Positions 18,419-27,209 of a stretch of DNA of 44,620 bases are shown here, in pieces. The DNA lies in contig WGME01000020.1 of the NCBI GenBank assembly GCA_016125225.1, positions 1 through 44,620 on the forward strand. Direction: 5' to 3'. Below the pieces are notes generated by a model. That model did not search any database. It was not told where the DNA came from and saw only the letters and a list, made by a program, of their open reading frames with translations. The translations under genes were made by a program, and so were the position numbers. Position 1 is the first letter of the stretch; each line of letters opens with the position of its first letter. This DNA is from a bacterium (GTDB lineage Bacteria; Planctomycetota; Planctomycetia; Planctomycetales; Planctomycetaceae).

Positions 18419-20203
18419 ATGGCACGATTCACGGGTTCGGGCGAGGGACGCGACACAAGCGCGACGTACGAGAGTGCGGCGGCATTCCGCGACCGCTGCT
18501 TGATGGCGGACGGCTCGCTGCTGTTCGGCGATGCCCAAGTCTGGACCTCAGCAAATCTCGACCGGATGCGGGAGAAGTTCGTCGATGCACCTGACGAGTC
18601 GGACCGATCCTTTCGGGAAAAGTTCGAGGATCAGCTCAAGGACGAGTCACAGGCCGTGAAACGGCTTGCGGCGGAGGCACTGGCCGTCTACTTCCTGTTC
18701 CCATCGAATGTCAGGGCGCGCAAAAAGTGCGAACTGATCAGCGAAGTGCTCGGCTGGGGCGGAGATGCCTTCCCCGAGGACCACCCGGTCATAAAGGCAT
18801 TCGCGGGAGGCATCGGAAGCGGAGGCCAAGGGTATAACACGCGGCGTCCTTTTGAGATTGCCTTCCTCATCCGTCTGGCGATTGCGTGGAAGAAGCTGGA
18901 CCCTGCCAACGCCAAGGAGTTGATTGCGGACGCTTGGAGATTCGAGGAATTCGTTGACGGGATCGACGACGCGGACAGCCGGCAGCTTCGCCACATGCTG
19001 TTGCACTTACTATTCCCTGAACATTTCGAGCGGATTGCCAGCAGCGAGCATAAGCGGCGAGTCGCGCAGGCGTTCGCCGGGCTGCTTCCCGATCCGGAGA
19101 TGGAGGGCACGGATAGGCGCTTGTACGCCATTCGTAAAGAGCTATCAAAACTCCTGCCGGGTAAATCGCTGGACTTCTACTGGCCGCCGCTGCGGGAAGC
19201 TTGGTATGACTCGGCCGGTGAGATCGACGTGATTCACCACAAGAAGCAGATTGTCCTCTATGGGCCACCGGGCACCGGCAAGACACATGAGGCAAGAGAG
19301 GTGGCCGAAAGGATCATTCGGTCTGCTGCCCTTGAACGCTGGGGCGCTGCAAAGTATTTCCAGCAGCAGGACAGTATTGCCAAGGCGGTCAAGGACGGAG
19401 TTCACACTGTCCAGCTTCACCCGGCGTACTCATACGAGGATTTTGTCCGCGGCCTTCACCTCGCTGGCGGCAAGACGGAGTACCGCCCCGGCGTGCTGCT
19501 CCAGATCCTAGGGCAGATGGAAGCTGAGAAGTCAGAGGAACGTCTGCCGCATGTGCTCATCCTCGACGAGATGAATCGAACTGACCTAAGCCGGATGCTC
19601 GGCGAATGCTTCTCGCTTCTGGAGAACCGCGACCGGACAGTACGCCTGCCGGGCGGTGAGGATATGCAACTCAAGCTGCCCTCCGACCTGTACGTCATCG
19701 GCACCATGAACCTGATCGATCAGTCGGTTGAGCAGATTGACTTCGCCCTGCGCCGTCGCTTCCTCTGGATTGAGTGCCTGTTTGATGCGGATACGCTGCT
19801 GCGTGTCGCCAGTGAGTTGTGGAACCAGAAACCGAAAATGCGCATTTCATGGGATCGGGTTGAGGACGATTTCCGCCTCTTGGCCTCGGCGGCAACGGCT
19901 CTGAACCGCGCCATCCACGAAAGCGAGTTGCTTGGGTCGCAATACGAAGTGGGTCACACCTACTTTTTCGATGTGGTGCGGTTTTTAAAGGATGAACTGG
20001 AAGACGGTGGACAAAGGCGGCAGGGGTTTCTGTGGAATAAGAAGCGGCGTCCTCGGGATGGCGGGGCGGTCGAGCGGCTCTGGCGACTGTCACTCGAACC
20101 GCTACTGCGCGAGTACCTCTCAGGACTTCGCGGCCGGGAACGCGACGACGAGTTGCAGCGTCTTCGTAGCGTCTTCTTCTCGCCCCCGGAGGCCGAAGAG
20201 TGA
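18419..20203 (+). CDS. mcrB: McrB-like AAA+ GTPase of a type IV restriction system
   Basis: A 594-residue motor subunit. Residues 1-265 are a poorly conserved N-terminal region, presumably recognising modified DNA. The AAA+ module has Walker A GPPGTGKT (282-289) and Walker B ILDEMNRTD (381-389). The McrB signature is MNLIDQS (430-436) where E. coli has MNTADRS, and arginines follow in FALRRRF. In known McrBC, GTP hydrolysis drives translocation and cleavage between two modified-cytosine sites. The start at 18419 has GGAGG at the right spacing. The McrC gene overlaps its stop (GTGA). It is transcribed away from the HTH-methylase operon from a shared 100-base gap. The target modification cannot be inferred. 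Confidence 0.9.
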   Translation: MARFTGSGEGRDTSATYESAAAFRDRCLMADGSLLFGDAQVWTSANLDRMREKFVDAPDESDRSFREKFEDQLKDESQAVKRLAAEALAVYFLFPSNVRARKKCELISEVLGWGGDAFPEDHPVIKAFAGGIGSGGQGYNTRRPFEIAFLIRLAIAWKKLDPANAKELIADAWRFEEFVDGIDDADSRQLRHMLLHLLFPEHFERIASSEHKRRVAQAFAGLLPDPEMEGTDRRLYAIRKELSKLLPGKSLDFYWPPLREAWYDSAGEIDVIHHKKQIVLYGPPGTGKTHEAREVAERIIRSAALERWGAAKYFQQQDSIAKAVKDGVHTVQLHPAYSYEDFVRGLHLAGGKTEYRPGVLLQILGQMEAEKSEERLPHVLILDEMNRTDLSRMLGECFSLLENRDRTVRLPGGEDMQLKLPSDLYVIGTMNLIDQSVEQIDFALRRRFLWIECLFDADTLLRVASELWNQKPKMRISWDRVEDDFRLLASAATALNRAIHESELLGSQYEVGHTYFFDVVRFLKDELEDGGQRRQGFLWNKKRRPRDGGAVERLWRLSLEPLLREYLSGLRGRERDDELQRLRSVFFSPPEAEE

Positions 20204-21486
20204 ACTTAGAGGCGTTCGATTGTTCGCCCCTTCCAGAGCAGCCCACAGGAGAGACCATTAAGTGGTTCCGTGGTCTAGCAGAACATTTCCAGACGGGGGA
20301 GCATGTCCTTGGCTTCGGCCCGCGCGGCGACGACGAGCCAGTTGTGTACTGCGAACGTGACGGCACATGGTGGGCGGGCCGGTATGTGGGCGTGCTGCGG
20401 CACGAGGGCTGGACGCTCACAATTCGGCCGCGATTCGGGATGGCAACGCTGGCATCCTGGCTCGGTCAGGCCGTGGATGCAATGCTGGTGATCTCGCCAG
20501 GCCGGCTCCGCCAGGACGTGCCGTTCATTGTTCAATTGCTCGCCATCGTATGGGGACGGGCGTTTGCCGACGCAGCTCGCCACGGTCTTCCAGCCCTGCG
20601 TCACGACCGACGGCAGACCGGCACCGTGGTAAGAGGCCGGCTCGACGTTCGGGGCACACTCGGCGAATTGGCGGCGGGTCGTGAAGCCGTAGTTTCGCTC
20701 AGGCGCGAGAAATCATTGAACAACCCCGCAGCGGTCGTCCTGGCTGCTGCGTACCGTGTGCTTCGCCGCCATCTCGGACCGGGAACGGAAGCAAGCTGGG
20801 TTCCTGAACGGGTGGCGGAGCTACTACCTTCCCTTCTTGCGGCAGTTGGAAGCAACCCGGCTCCACCAACGGACGCGGAACTCGCACGGGTCCGGTACAC
20901 GCCGATCACCATTGGCTATGCCCGTGCGGCTCATATTTCCAAACTAATCCTCCGGCACAAGGGTCTGTTCGTCGAGGCGGAGGCCGAAGGCCAGACTGAG
21001 GGAGTGCTGTTCGACGTGGCGGAGCTATGGGAATTATTTGTCCTGGCAGCGCTGCGGCGGGCGGCAACGGGGCTTGAGGTGATGCATGGCACAACGCAGG
21101 CGGACGGGTGGGATTCGCTGCTGCGTAGCGATGCCGATGGTTCGCCCCTTGGGGAAATGCGACCGGACGCCGTGGTCCGGCGGGACCGGCAGCCGGTCGG
21201 CGTACTCGACGCCAAGTACAAGCAGCTTTGGCCGTCTGTTCGGAACCCGAATGGCCCCCGGCGTGAAGACCTATACCAACTGGCAGCCTACCTGTCGCGC
21301 TATCCTGAAACCGGCTGGGGGGTCCTTGCCTATCCGGCTGACCCTGGCCGGCCTGGCGTTCCGCCCGCCCAAATTCGGAATCCTTGGCGGATGATGAATG
21401 GCCAACGAATAGGCTTCACGACATTGCCGCATGACATCGTAAGAGCCGCGCAAGAGCTGCGATCTGTCCTGAAGGAATACGAATAA
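20200..21486 (+). CDS. mcrC: McrC-like nuclease subunit
   Basis: A 428-residue protein with a GTG start overlapping the McrB stop. The N-terminal part has the McrC beta-rich region (VGVLRHEGWTLTIRPRFG). The C-terminal nuclease core has MRPDAVV with D323 and GVLDAKYK with D337 and K339, the PD-(D/E)XK triad of McrC. FDVAELWELFVL (residues about 271-282) is also characteristic. It would join McrB hexamers and cut DNA. The length and motifs are complete, so the pair looks functional. Confidence 0.9.
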   Translation: MNLEAFDCSPLPEQPTGETIKWFRGLAEHFQTGEHVLGFGPRGDDEPVVYCERDGTWWAGRYVGVLRHEGWTLTIRPRFGMATLASWLGQAVDAMLVISPGRLRQDVPFIVQLLAIVWGRAFADAARHGLPALRHDRRQTGTVVRGRLDVRGTLGELAAGREAVVSLRREKSLNNPAAVVLAAAYRVLRRHLGPGTEASWVPERVAELLPSLLAAVGSNPAPPTDAELARVRYTPITIGYARAAHISKLILRHKGLFVEAEAEGQTEGVLFDVAELWELFVLAALRRAATGLEVMHGTTQADGWDSLLRSDADGSPLGEMRPDAVVRRDRQPVGVLDAKYKQLWPSVRNPNGPRREDLYQLAAYLSRYPETGWGVLAYPADPGRPGVPPAQIRNPWRMMNGQRIGFTTLPHDIVRAAQELRSVLKEYE

Positions 21487-21489
21487 AGT

Positions 21490-21693
21490 TTATCTCTCCC
21501 GGCTCCTGCCATGTCCACGGTTGCCGAAGGCATCCCGGAGAATTTGACTGGCTGCGTAGCCGGTCATGACAATCATGGACCCGAGAGCGACGTACTGTAG
21601 AGCCATCGCCAGTCGCTCGTTTTCGCAATTTCGGGATAGCATCTGGGCCTGGTTGCCGAGGTCGCGAAAGTGATAGGTCGGAGGTATTGTCAT
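21490..21693 (-). CDS. Possible small protein, 67 residues
   Basis: A short frame convergent with the McrC gene, stopping three bases after it. It holds a moderately hydrophobic stretch (ALQYVALGSMIVMTGYAA) that could be one membrane helix, followed by a basic tail. There is no clear ribosome-binding site and no family is recognised, so the call rests on position and composition only. Confidence 0.35.
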   Translation of the reverse strand: MTIPPTYHFRDLGNQAQMLSRNCENERLAMALQYVALGSMIVMTGYAASQILRDAFGNRGHGRSRER

Positions 21694-21804
21694 GAAACTA
21701 TTCTATCACAGGTGAAACACGCTGCGCAATAGGCTGGCTGCTGGTTTCAGCGTGTTGTGCATTTCGGAAAACGCTGCTGGAAGCGATACAAGTCGCGACC
21801 GTTT

Positions 21805-21919
21805 GCGAGCATGTTCCAGGCAAACCTGACGCACGACGCGACCAGGTTTCTCCGGGAAAGTCCGCCTATGCAGTGCATAGGGAAGACGCCTGTCAACAAT
21901 TGGGCTGGAACATGCTCGC
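21805..21919. repeat. 15-bp perfect inverted repeat, 85-bp spacing
   Basis: GCGAGCATGTTCCAG at 21805-21819 is exactly complementary to CTGGAACATGCTCGC at 21905-21919. The interior has no supported gene. This could be a small non-autonomous element, a long hairpin or a binding-site pair. Confidence 0.6.
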
Positions 21920-22211
21920 GAAATCTTCGCAGGAGGTTATGAGGAAGGGATGCCACTCGCGTGGCCGGAATCGATTGGTTTCGGCCACAAGTCGGCGATG
22001 AATTACGGGAGTGAATCGGCCTGGCGGCCGTCGTTATTTAAGACATGAAAGGAGGAGAAGCGGCAGCCGAACGTAGGGGTCGTCCATCGTTCGGAACCAT
22101 AATGTAATGAGGGTGCCGCGACGAAACGGGCCGGTCACACGCCGAGTTCCTCGTTGCGTCCCGATTGACGCGGTTGGCGCAAAATGTATCGGTGATTCGT
22201 TGCAGTTGAAG

Positions 22212-22233
22212 GGCGGGCATTTCGGCCCGCCCC
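22212..22233 (-). other. GC-rich hairpin after the 69-residue gene
   Basis: GGGCGGGC (22212-22219) pairs with GCCCGCCC (22226-22233) across a six-base loop. It lies eight bases past the stop of the minus-strand gene at 22242. No T-run follows on the minus strand, so simple termination is doubtful; RNA stability or processing are other options. Confidence 0.55.
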
Positions 22234-22241
22234 CGGTTGCG

Positions 22242-22451
22242 TTAGTCCTTCGTTTCCGATGCGATTCGGAGAGTGATTCTGCCGTCGAGCGGGATGGCGT
22301 CCAACTGGATGGTGAAACCTTTTCCGTCGGCGTGCGGCCATACGCTGCCAATGCGGGTCCAGAAGCCTTTTTGCCCCTCGCGGTCGCGTACCTGGTAGGC
22401 GATGTGGCTCGGAGTTTTCGGGGCGTTTTCGGATTTTGTGCTGTTAGACAT
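22242..22451 (-). CDS. Small conserved mobile-element protein, 69 residues
   Basis: A soluble protein of unknown function. It begins MSNSTKSENAPKTPSHIAYQ and continues with VRDREGQKGFWTRIG and FTIQLDAIPLDGRITLR. I recall similar short proteins from conjugative plasmids of Proteobacteria, but no function is known to me. The start is set by AAGGAG about eight bases upstream of the ATG at 22451; the longer frame is not supported. It is in the same direction as the membrane protein, ArdC and integrase genes. Confidence 0.7.
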   Translation of the reverse strand: MSNSTKSENAPKTPSHIAYQVRDREGQKGFWTRIGSVWPHADGKGFTIQLDAIPLDGRITLRIASETKD

Positions 22452-22732
22452 GGTGATCTCCTTCTCTATGAGTTGCAGGCCGCGACCATCGCGGCCTGAT
22501 GGCATCGCGGGCAAAGTCGCCTCAGTCCGGGGCGATAGCGCACCGGGCAAGCGAAAGGCCGAAGGCTTCCCCTGGAAAACGGCCTTGGCAGCTTGAGCGG
22601 TCCGGCGGCGGCTTTAGGCGTGCCCTGAAGAAGGACGGGATCGCGGATGGTTCAAACTGACGAAGGAGACGCGGCTGGTCAGTGACAAGACGAGGACGCC
22701 CCTTCTCTCGTGTGCTGATGCGGCTCAAACCA

Positions 22733-23080
22733 TCAGAGCAAGTTACGAAGGTCAGAAACCAGTGCAACAGCCGATCTGGCGACTACGATTATTGCGATAA
22801 GCGCTCCCGCCTTTCTCAACAGGCCGACATTCGCGGCCAACAGCACCTTGATGGCAGCCCGCGCAATTCCAACCAGGGACCATATCATCGCCATTAGGAA
22901 TAAGATCATGTATGCAGCAATCACAGACTGATTGCTCACCGTGACAATCGAGTCCACGGCCAGCGTCAATATGACTAGCAGGAGATAGAGCAGCACGCCA
23001 TTGAGGAAGAAAGATCGCCTCAACGTCAGCTCTCCATTCCAGTGATCTTTGATGTACCGAGTGATCGAATTGGTTCTCAT
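22733..23080 (-). CDS. Small membrane protein with three predicted helices
   Basis: About 115 residues. It opens with a soluble stretch, ITRYIKDHWNGELTLRRSFF, then three hydrophobic segments (NGVLLYLLLVILTLAVDSIV, VIAAYMILFLMAMIWSLVGI, AGALIAIIVVARSAVALV). The W-G-L-S-F opening reminds me of uncharacterised membrane proteins in plasmids and islands. ATG at 23080 is preceded by GAGG six bases away; ATG at 23092 is an alternative. It sits between two genes of the mobile element, but its role is unknown. Confidence 0.6.
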   Translation of the reverse strand: MRTNSITRYIKDHWNGELTLRRSFFLNGVLLYLLLVILTLAVDSIVTVSNQSVIAAYMILFLMAMIWSLVGIARAAIKVLLAANVGLLRKAGALIAIIVVARSAVALVSDLRNLL

Positions 23081-23176
23081 GCGAAGCCTCATGCTTTTTC
23101 GTAACTGGTTGAAAAGAACCTGCAACAGCGAGCGCCCCATGTCAATGGGCAGATAATGCAAGCATTCCAAATGAAA

Positions 23177-23203
23177 CCGGCCGCCGGGTTGACCGGCGGC
23201 CGG
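23177..23203 (-). other. 11-bp perfect GC hairpin after ArdC-like gene
   Basis: CCGGCCGCCGG (23177-23187) pairs exactly with CCGGCGGCCGG (23193-23203) around a five-base loop. It lies 17 bases past the ArdC-like stop on the minus strand, before the membrane protein gene. No T-run follows. It is one of the family of intergenic hairpins in this element. Confidence 0.6.
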
Positions 23204-23219
23204 CGGCGTTTGGCCGTGG

Positions 23220-24122
23220 CTATTCGGCGGGTTTCGGCTGTAAGCCGTGCAGATACTCGGCTGCCTTGCTGGCGTGTGACGCGGCGGAGAAGATCGCCCG
23301 CTTGTCGTCCTTCAAGATCGTTAGCCAGTGGCCGATATAGGCGGCGTGGTCGTCGCGTACCTCGGGCGTGATGTGCAGGTCGGCACACAGGAAGGCCGAT
23401 CCAAGCTCCGCAACGAGTTCTTCCATCGCGTAGCCTTCATCGCCCCAGCGTTTGCGGCCGAATTCGCGGTTGAGGCGGGTCGTGTGCCGCGTCCAGTGCG
23501 TCATCTCGTGGGCCAGTGTTGCCGCGTGCGATTCGGCATCGCGGAAGGCTTCCAGCGGGGGCATCTGCACGTAATCAGCATCCATCGCGTAGAAAGCTCG
23601 GTTGCCTCCGCTCCTGATGTTGGCATGTGTGTTGCGGAAAAACGTCTCGGCATGTTCGATGCGGTCGATTTTCTCCTTCGGCGGTTCGGCCAGCATGTAG
23701 TAGTGCTTGGGCAGTCCTTCGCATTGTTCCGCATTGAAAACAGTGTATTCCTTCAGGAACGGGATTTCCGCCTCGGTCTCGCTGCCGTCCTCGATCTGCT
23801 CCTTCTTCTTGAACGTGCTGGCGTACACGACGGGGGAACCGTGCTCGCCCTTCTTCACGTGCCCGCCGAGTTCCTTCGCCTGTTGGAAGGTGATCCAGAA
23901 CGGGCAGGAAAAGCCAGCGATTTCCGCTGAAGCCCAAAGCATCAGGATATTGACGCCTTGATAGGGCTGGCCGTTGTGCCGCAACGGTCGCGTGATGCGT
24001 CCGGCGGCGTTCTCTGCATTCCAAGGCTTGAGCCAAGGCCGCACGCCTCGCTCAAGCTCTTCGACGATGTGCGAAGTAACGCGGGTGTAAACGTCGGTGC
24101 GGGTGGTGGTAGCGGTCGCCAT
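23220..24122 (-). CDS. ArdC-like antirestriction protein (DUF1738/zincin)
   Basis: A 300-residue protein. The N-terminal half matches the ssDNA-binding ArdC type: DVYTRVTSHIVEELERGVRPWLKPW, then GQPYQGVNILMLW, FWITFQQAKELGG and VKKGEHGSPVVY. The C-terminal half is a zincin-like metallopeptidase with HEMTHW (residues 205-210) and the downstream acidic helix AMEELVAELGSAF. Known ArdC proteins protect incoming plasmid DNA from restriction. The start has GGAAAGGA upstream. Its presence next to several restriction systems fits a mobile element prepared for hosts that restrict. Confidence 0.88.
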   Translation of the reverse strand: MATATTTRTDVYTRVTSHIVEELERGVRPWLKPWNAENAAGRITRPLRHNGQPYQGVNILMLWASAEIAGFSCPFWITFQQAKELGGHVKKGEHGSPVVYASTFKKKEQIEDGSETEAEIPFLKEYTVFNAEQCEGLPKHYYMLAEPPKEKIDRIEHAETFFRNTHANIRSGGNRAFYAMDADYVQMPPLEAFRDAESHAATLAHEMTHWTRHTTRLNREFGRKRWGDEGYAMEELVAELGSAFLCADLHITPEVRDDHAAYIGHWLTILKDDKRAIFSAASHASKAAEYLHGLQPKPAE

Positions 24123-24569
24123 GATGATCTTTCCTTTCCGGGTTTGTGAAATGGCCCCTTACGCGAAACGCGCTCGCGTTTTCCGGCGGAAGGGGGGCAA
24201 AGCCCGAAATGGAAGGGGGGAGTGCAGTCAAGGACGACCGCAACGGAGAGGCACCCGGTCTGCACAAGCGAGGTGGGGAGCGCGGAAGATTGGGGAGGAA
24301 GCCGCGAAGGTCGCGTGGCCCCGATCCTTGACGGCACGGGGGATTCACCCCCGTATTCGTCTTTCGCACGAGAGGGCGAGAGGGGGCCTCAGCCGTCCGC
24401 AGGACCGGAGCAAAGCGCAGCCCGCAAGCACTCGGTCGCCTGGATGGCGGACGTGCCCGACAATAAGAGTTTGTTTGCTGAACCTGATCAAATCACATGA
24501 GCATTGTCACTTGCATCACCGGTTGTTAACCAGTGGCTATTTCTGAGCGACTGGAGCTCGCGTGCCCTC
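24123..24569. other. GC-rich non-coding region upstream of ArdC-like gene
   Basis: About 450 bases with purine-rich, G-rich runs (AAGGGGGG type) and inverted sequences, including GTCAAGGA (24227-24234) with TCCTTGAC (24325-24332) and clustered CGCG near 24161-24178. No gene is supported. It holds the leader of the ArdC-like gene and may be a control, replication or transfer-related region; nothing seen decides which. Confidence 0.4.
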
Positions 24570-25649
24570 TCAGGCCTTAGTCAGCCATTCTTCCAATTCG
24601 TTTCTGTTGAAGCCTCCATTGTTCCAACAGTTCTCGAAATACTTCTCGATCATCGCACGTTGTTCTCTGAGTATTGCCGCCACTCTGATCATCCATTCTA
24701 CGCGGCGCCTTTCGTCGTCTTTTACATCCGTAAACTCTGGCTCCTTGACTATGAGTGCACAGGCGATTGCACTCTCAACATCTGACCCCGGCACGTCGTC
24801 CTTGTCATCCAGCTCATCCAGGTCATGAAACATCTTCATCATTCCAGCAAACTGCTCGGACGTTTCTAACGACGTTGCAGCCAGTTTTTCCCTCTGCTTG
24901 TCAATGATCGTGGAGTGATAAATGGCTTTACCGAATTTTTCGAGAAGTCGTTTGTTGTAACAGTACACCTTGTATATGGCAGTATACACAGATATGGCGT
25001 CCTGTTTTGGATCGTCGTACTCTTTAACCATGTCCGCAAATGGCTCCTCTCCATTCATAAGAAAATACATCGGCAATATGATCAGGATATTGGGCTTTCC
25101 GGTGTCGCCCGGTTGTTGTTTGTTCGGGACCGGCTGTTCATCGCTTGAAATGGTATTTGCCTGTGCCTGGATGGAATCGAAAAGTTTATTGAACTTCCAA
25201 TGCGCGAAAATGCTCATGCCTGCTGCGGCGTCCTTCATCAGCTTCTGATGCGCAGGCACAAAGCGTCCAAATCTGTCGGAGTCGCTCAGGATGTCAATCA
25301 TTTCTGATTTCATTCCTTTCCCCGTCTTGTTGGCTTTCCGAGACATGTCTATGAGTATGTCTAATTGCTCTGCAAGGTTTTCTAGCGCGATTGCCCTTTT
25401 TAAATGCTCAATGCCTTCGACATTTCCGTCAACAGTGTCTGCCGCAGTAATTGTGTAGATGTTCTCGTCTAACCGGTTCCTCATGGCCAAGGCTCTGCGG
25501 CCTTCTGTTTTCGTCCCACCGCCATACAAGTTAACCTTAATATTTGCGGTCAGTTTGTGGCGGAGGTTGGCGAGGACGCTTATGGTCATTCCGCCTTCTC
25601 TCACGTTGGTCAATTCAGTGATGATGTCCTCTAGTGGAACGACCGTCAT
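24570..25649 (-). CDS. Hypothetical soluble protein, 359 residues
   Basis: I do not recognise this protein. It is predominantly helical and charged, with a hydrophobic patch NILIILPMYFLMNGEEPF in the middle, acidic stretches (DLDELDDKDDVPGSD) and a C-terminal basic/acidic region. No nuclease, helicase or transferase motif is apparent. The ATG at 25649 has AGGAGG seven bases upstream; an upstream ATG is less likely. Its composition is A/T-richer than neighbours, which may mark separate acquisition. It lies between the ArdC-like gene and the integrase, a usual cargo position. Confidence 0.65.
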   Translation of the reverse strand: MTVVPLEDIITELTNVREGGMTISVLANLRHKLTANIKVNLYGGGTKTEGRRALAMRNRLDENIYTITAADTVDGNVEGIEHLKRAIALENLAEQLDILIDMSRKANKTGKGMKSEMIDILSDSDRFGRFVPAHQKLMKDAAAGMSIFAHWKFNKLFDSIQAQANTISSDEQPVPNKQQPGDTGKPNILIILPMYFLMNGEEPFADMVKEYDDPKQDAISVYTAIYKVYCYNKRLLEKFGKAIYHSTIIDKQREKLAATSLETSEQFAGMMKMFHDLDELDDKDDVPGSDVESAIACALIVKEPEFTDVKDDERRRVEWMIRVAAILREQRAMIEKYFENCWNNGGFNRNELEEWLTKA

Positions 25650-25754
25650 AGACACACCTCCTAAGTCTTTGGTGCTCACGCCCACAGGCCAGAGCCATAG
25701 GAGTCGCTTAACACAGTCGAACCACGTTATCCAGCAGAAACAACGTGAGTCGCA

Positions 25755-26936
25755 TCACGCCGTCAGCCCATCCAGATAGTCGGCCCACCACTGCATCATC
25801 TGGCGGCGTTCCGGCAGGTATTGGGCATGGTTGTACGCCGCCCTCACCTTATTGCCCTGGACGTGGGCGAGCTGCCGCTCGATTGCGTCGGGGCTGAACA
25901 GATTGCTCTCGTTGAGTATCGTCGATGCAGTGTGCCGGAAACCGTGACCGGTGGTCCGATTGTGGTATCCCATTCGGTAGAGCGCATAGAGTACGGCGTT
26001 CTCGCTCATGTGCTTGAGCGGCTTGTGTGGATTCGGAAACACGAACTTCCATTGGCCATTTAGACGCTTGAGTTCCTTGAAACCGGCCACGGCCTGCCGG
26101 GAAAGCGGGACAATGTGGTCTCGCCGCATTTTCATGCGCTCAGCAGGAATGCGCCATTCGCTTTTGTCGAGGTCGATTTCGTCCCATGTCGCGCCGCGCA
26201 ATTCCGTGGTGCGGACGAACGTCAGCATGAGTAAGGTGACGGCGAGTCGCGTTTGCGGATGCCCATCGTACTTTGCCAGCCGCTCAAGAAACTCCGGCAA
26301 CTCGACAGCCTTGAGGTGCGCGTAGTGCGTTTTGACGTGCGTCTTGAGTGCCCCCTGTAGGTCGTTGGCGGGATTTCGCTCGGCACGGCCCGTGGCGATC
26401 CCGTACATGAAAATCTGGCCACAACAGTTGAGAACCCGGTGTGCAAGCTCGGAAGCTCCACGGCTCTCGATCATCCGGACGACGGACAACAATTCAGGCG
26501 GGGAGATTTCCTTGATTGGCCGGGTCCCAAGTCTTGGGAAAATATCCTTCTCCAAGCGGCCGACCAAGAACCCCGCGTAACGCGGAGTCCAGGCAGGGCT
26601 TTTTGCTCCAATCCATTCGCGTGCAATGGCTTCAAAATTGTTTTCGGCGGAGACAAGTGCCTGACGTTTTTCCGCCTTGCGTGCCTCGGACGGGTCTTGT
26701 CCCTCCGACAGAAGGTTGCGGGCATCGGCCAGCTTGCGACGGGCTTGGGCAAGGCTGACGGTCGGGTAGATGCCGAGCGACAGATTCTTCTCTTTCCCTA
26801 GGTAGCGGTATCGAAATGCCCAATACTTGCTGCCATTGGGGTAAACGAGCAAAACCAGCCCGTTTCCATCACTCAGCTTCCTGATCGATGTTCCCGGTTT
26901 CGCCTTCTTAATGGCTATTTCTGTCAGTTTCGTCAT
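25755..26936 (-). CDS. P4-type tyrosine integrase
   Basis: A 393-residue site-specific recombinase. The N-terminal DUF4102-like arm-binding domain reads LTEIAIKKAKPGTSIRKLSDG, with WAFRYRYLGKEKNLSLGIYP, a hallmark of P4-like integrases. The catalytic domain has Arg in FVRTTELRGATWDEID, HGFRHTAST as HxxR, and the nucleophile Tyr in the AAYNHAQYL segment. The start at 26936 (MTKLTE) is chosen because the conserved N-terminus begins here; 81 upstream codons in frame are unsupported. It lies about 270 bases from a tRNA 3'-end-like sequence and points away from it, the usual layout for these integrases. Confidence 0.92.
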   Translation of the reverse strand: MTKLTEIAIKKAKPGTSIRKLSDGNGLVLLVYPNGSKYWAFRYRYLGKEKNLSLGIYPTVSLAQARRKLADARNLLSEGQDPSEARKAEKRQALVSAENNFEAIAREWIGAKSPAWTPRYAGFLVGRLEKDIFPRLGTRPIKEISPPELLSVVRMIESRGASELAHRVLNCCGQIFMYGIATGRAERNPANDLQGALKTHVKTHYAHLKAVELPEFLERLAKYDGHPQTRLAVTLLMLTFVRTTELRGATWDEIDLDKSEWRIPAERMKMRRDHIVPLSRQAVAGFKELKRLNGQWKFVFPNPHKPLKHMSENAVLYALYRMGYHNRTTGHGFRHTASTILNESNLFSPDAIERQLAHVQGNKVRAAYNHAQYLPERRQMMQWWADYLDGLTA

Positions 26937-27102
26937 GGTGTGGGTGAAAGATTTTTGTGAACTCCTTTTCACCCACAATTTCCCCCACATTTCGATGCGA
27001 CTGTCAACAAGTATTTGCGGACACCTGTGGCGGCGATTCTCGCTCAGAGTGGCTCTGACTGTCGGTTCTGCGGATTTCAGCGAACGGGGTCGGCTGTTGG
27101 GA

Positions 27103-27116
27103 TGGCTGGGGCGCCA
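27103..27116 (-). repeat. Partial copy of the attachment core, 14 bp
   Basis: TGGCTGGGGCGCCA occurs here and again at 27210-27223 in the same orientation, 107 bases apart. On the minus strand it reads as the acceptor arm and CCA end of a tRNA. It may be a leftover or secondary attachment site of the integrase. Confidence 0.6.
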
Positions 27117-27209
27117 CCAGTCAAAGTGACGTAATTTCTTATAACACACACTGACTGATTTTTGCTCCACCCAACACATCTAATAACATGTTGAATAACA
27201 ACAATAAAT

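Larger units (their letters stand above)
21694..22241. other. Non-coding region with inverted repeats
   Basis: No gene is supported here. It contains a 15-base inverted repeat at 21805/21905, a smaller one (GTGGCCG at 21961, CGGCCAC at 21982) and a GC-rich hairpin at 22212-22233. The short frames on both strands around 21750-21950 face the inverted repeat and may be remnants of a lost mobile gene. This stretch separates the defence locus from the mobile element. Confidence 0.45.
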
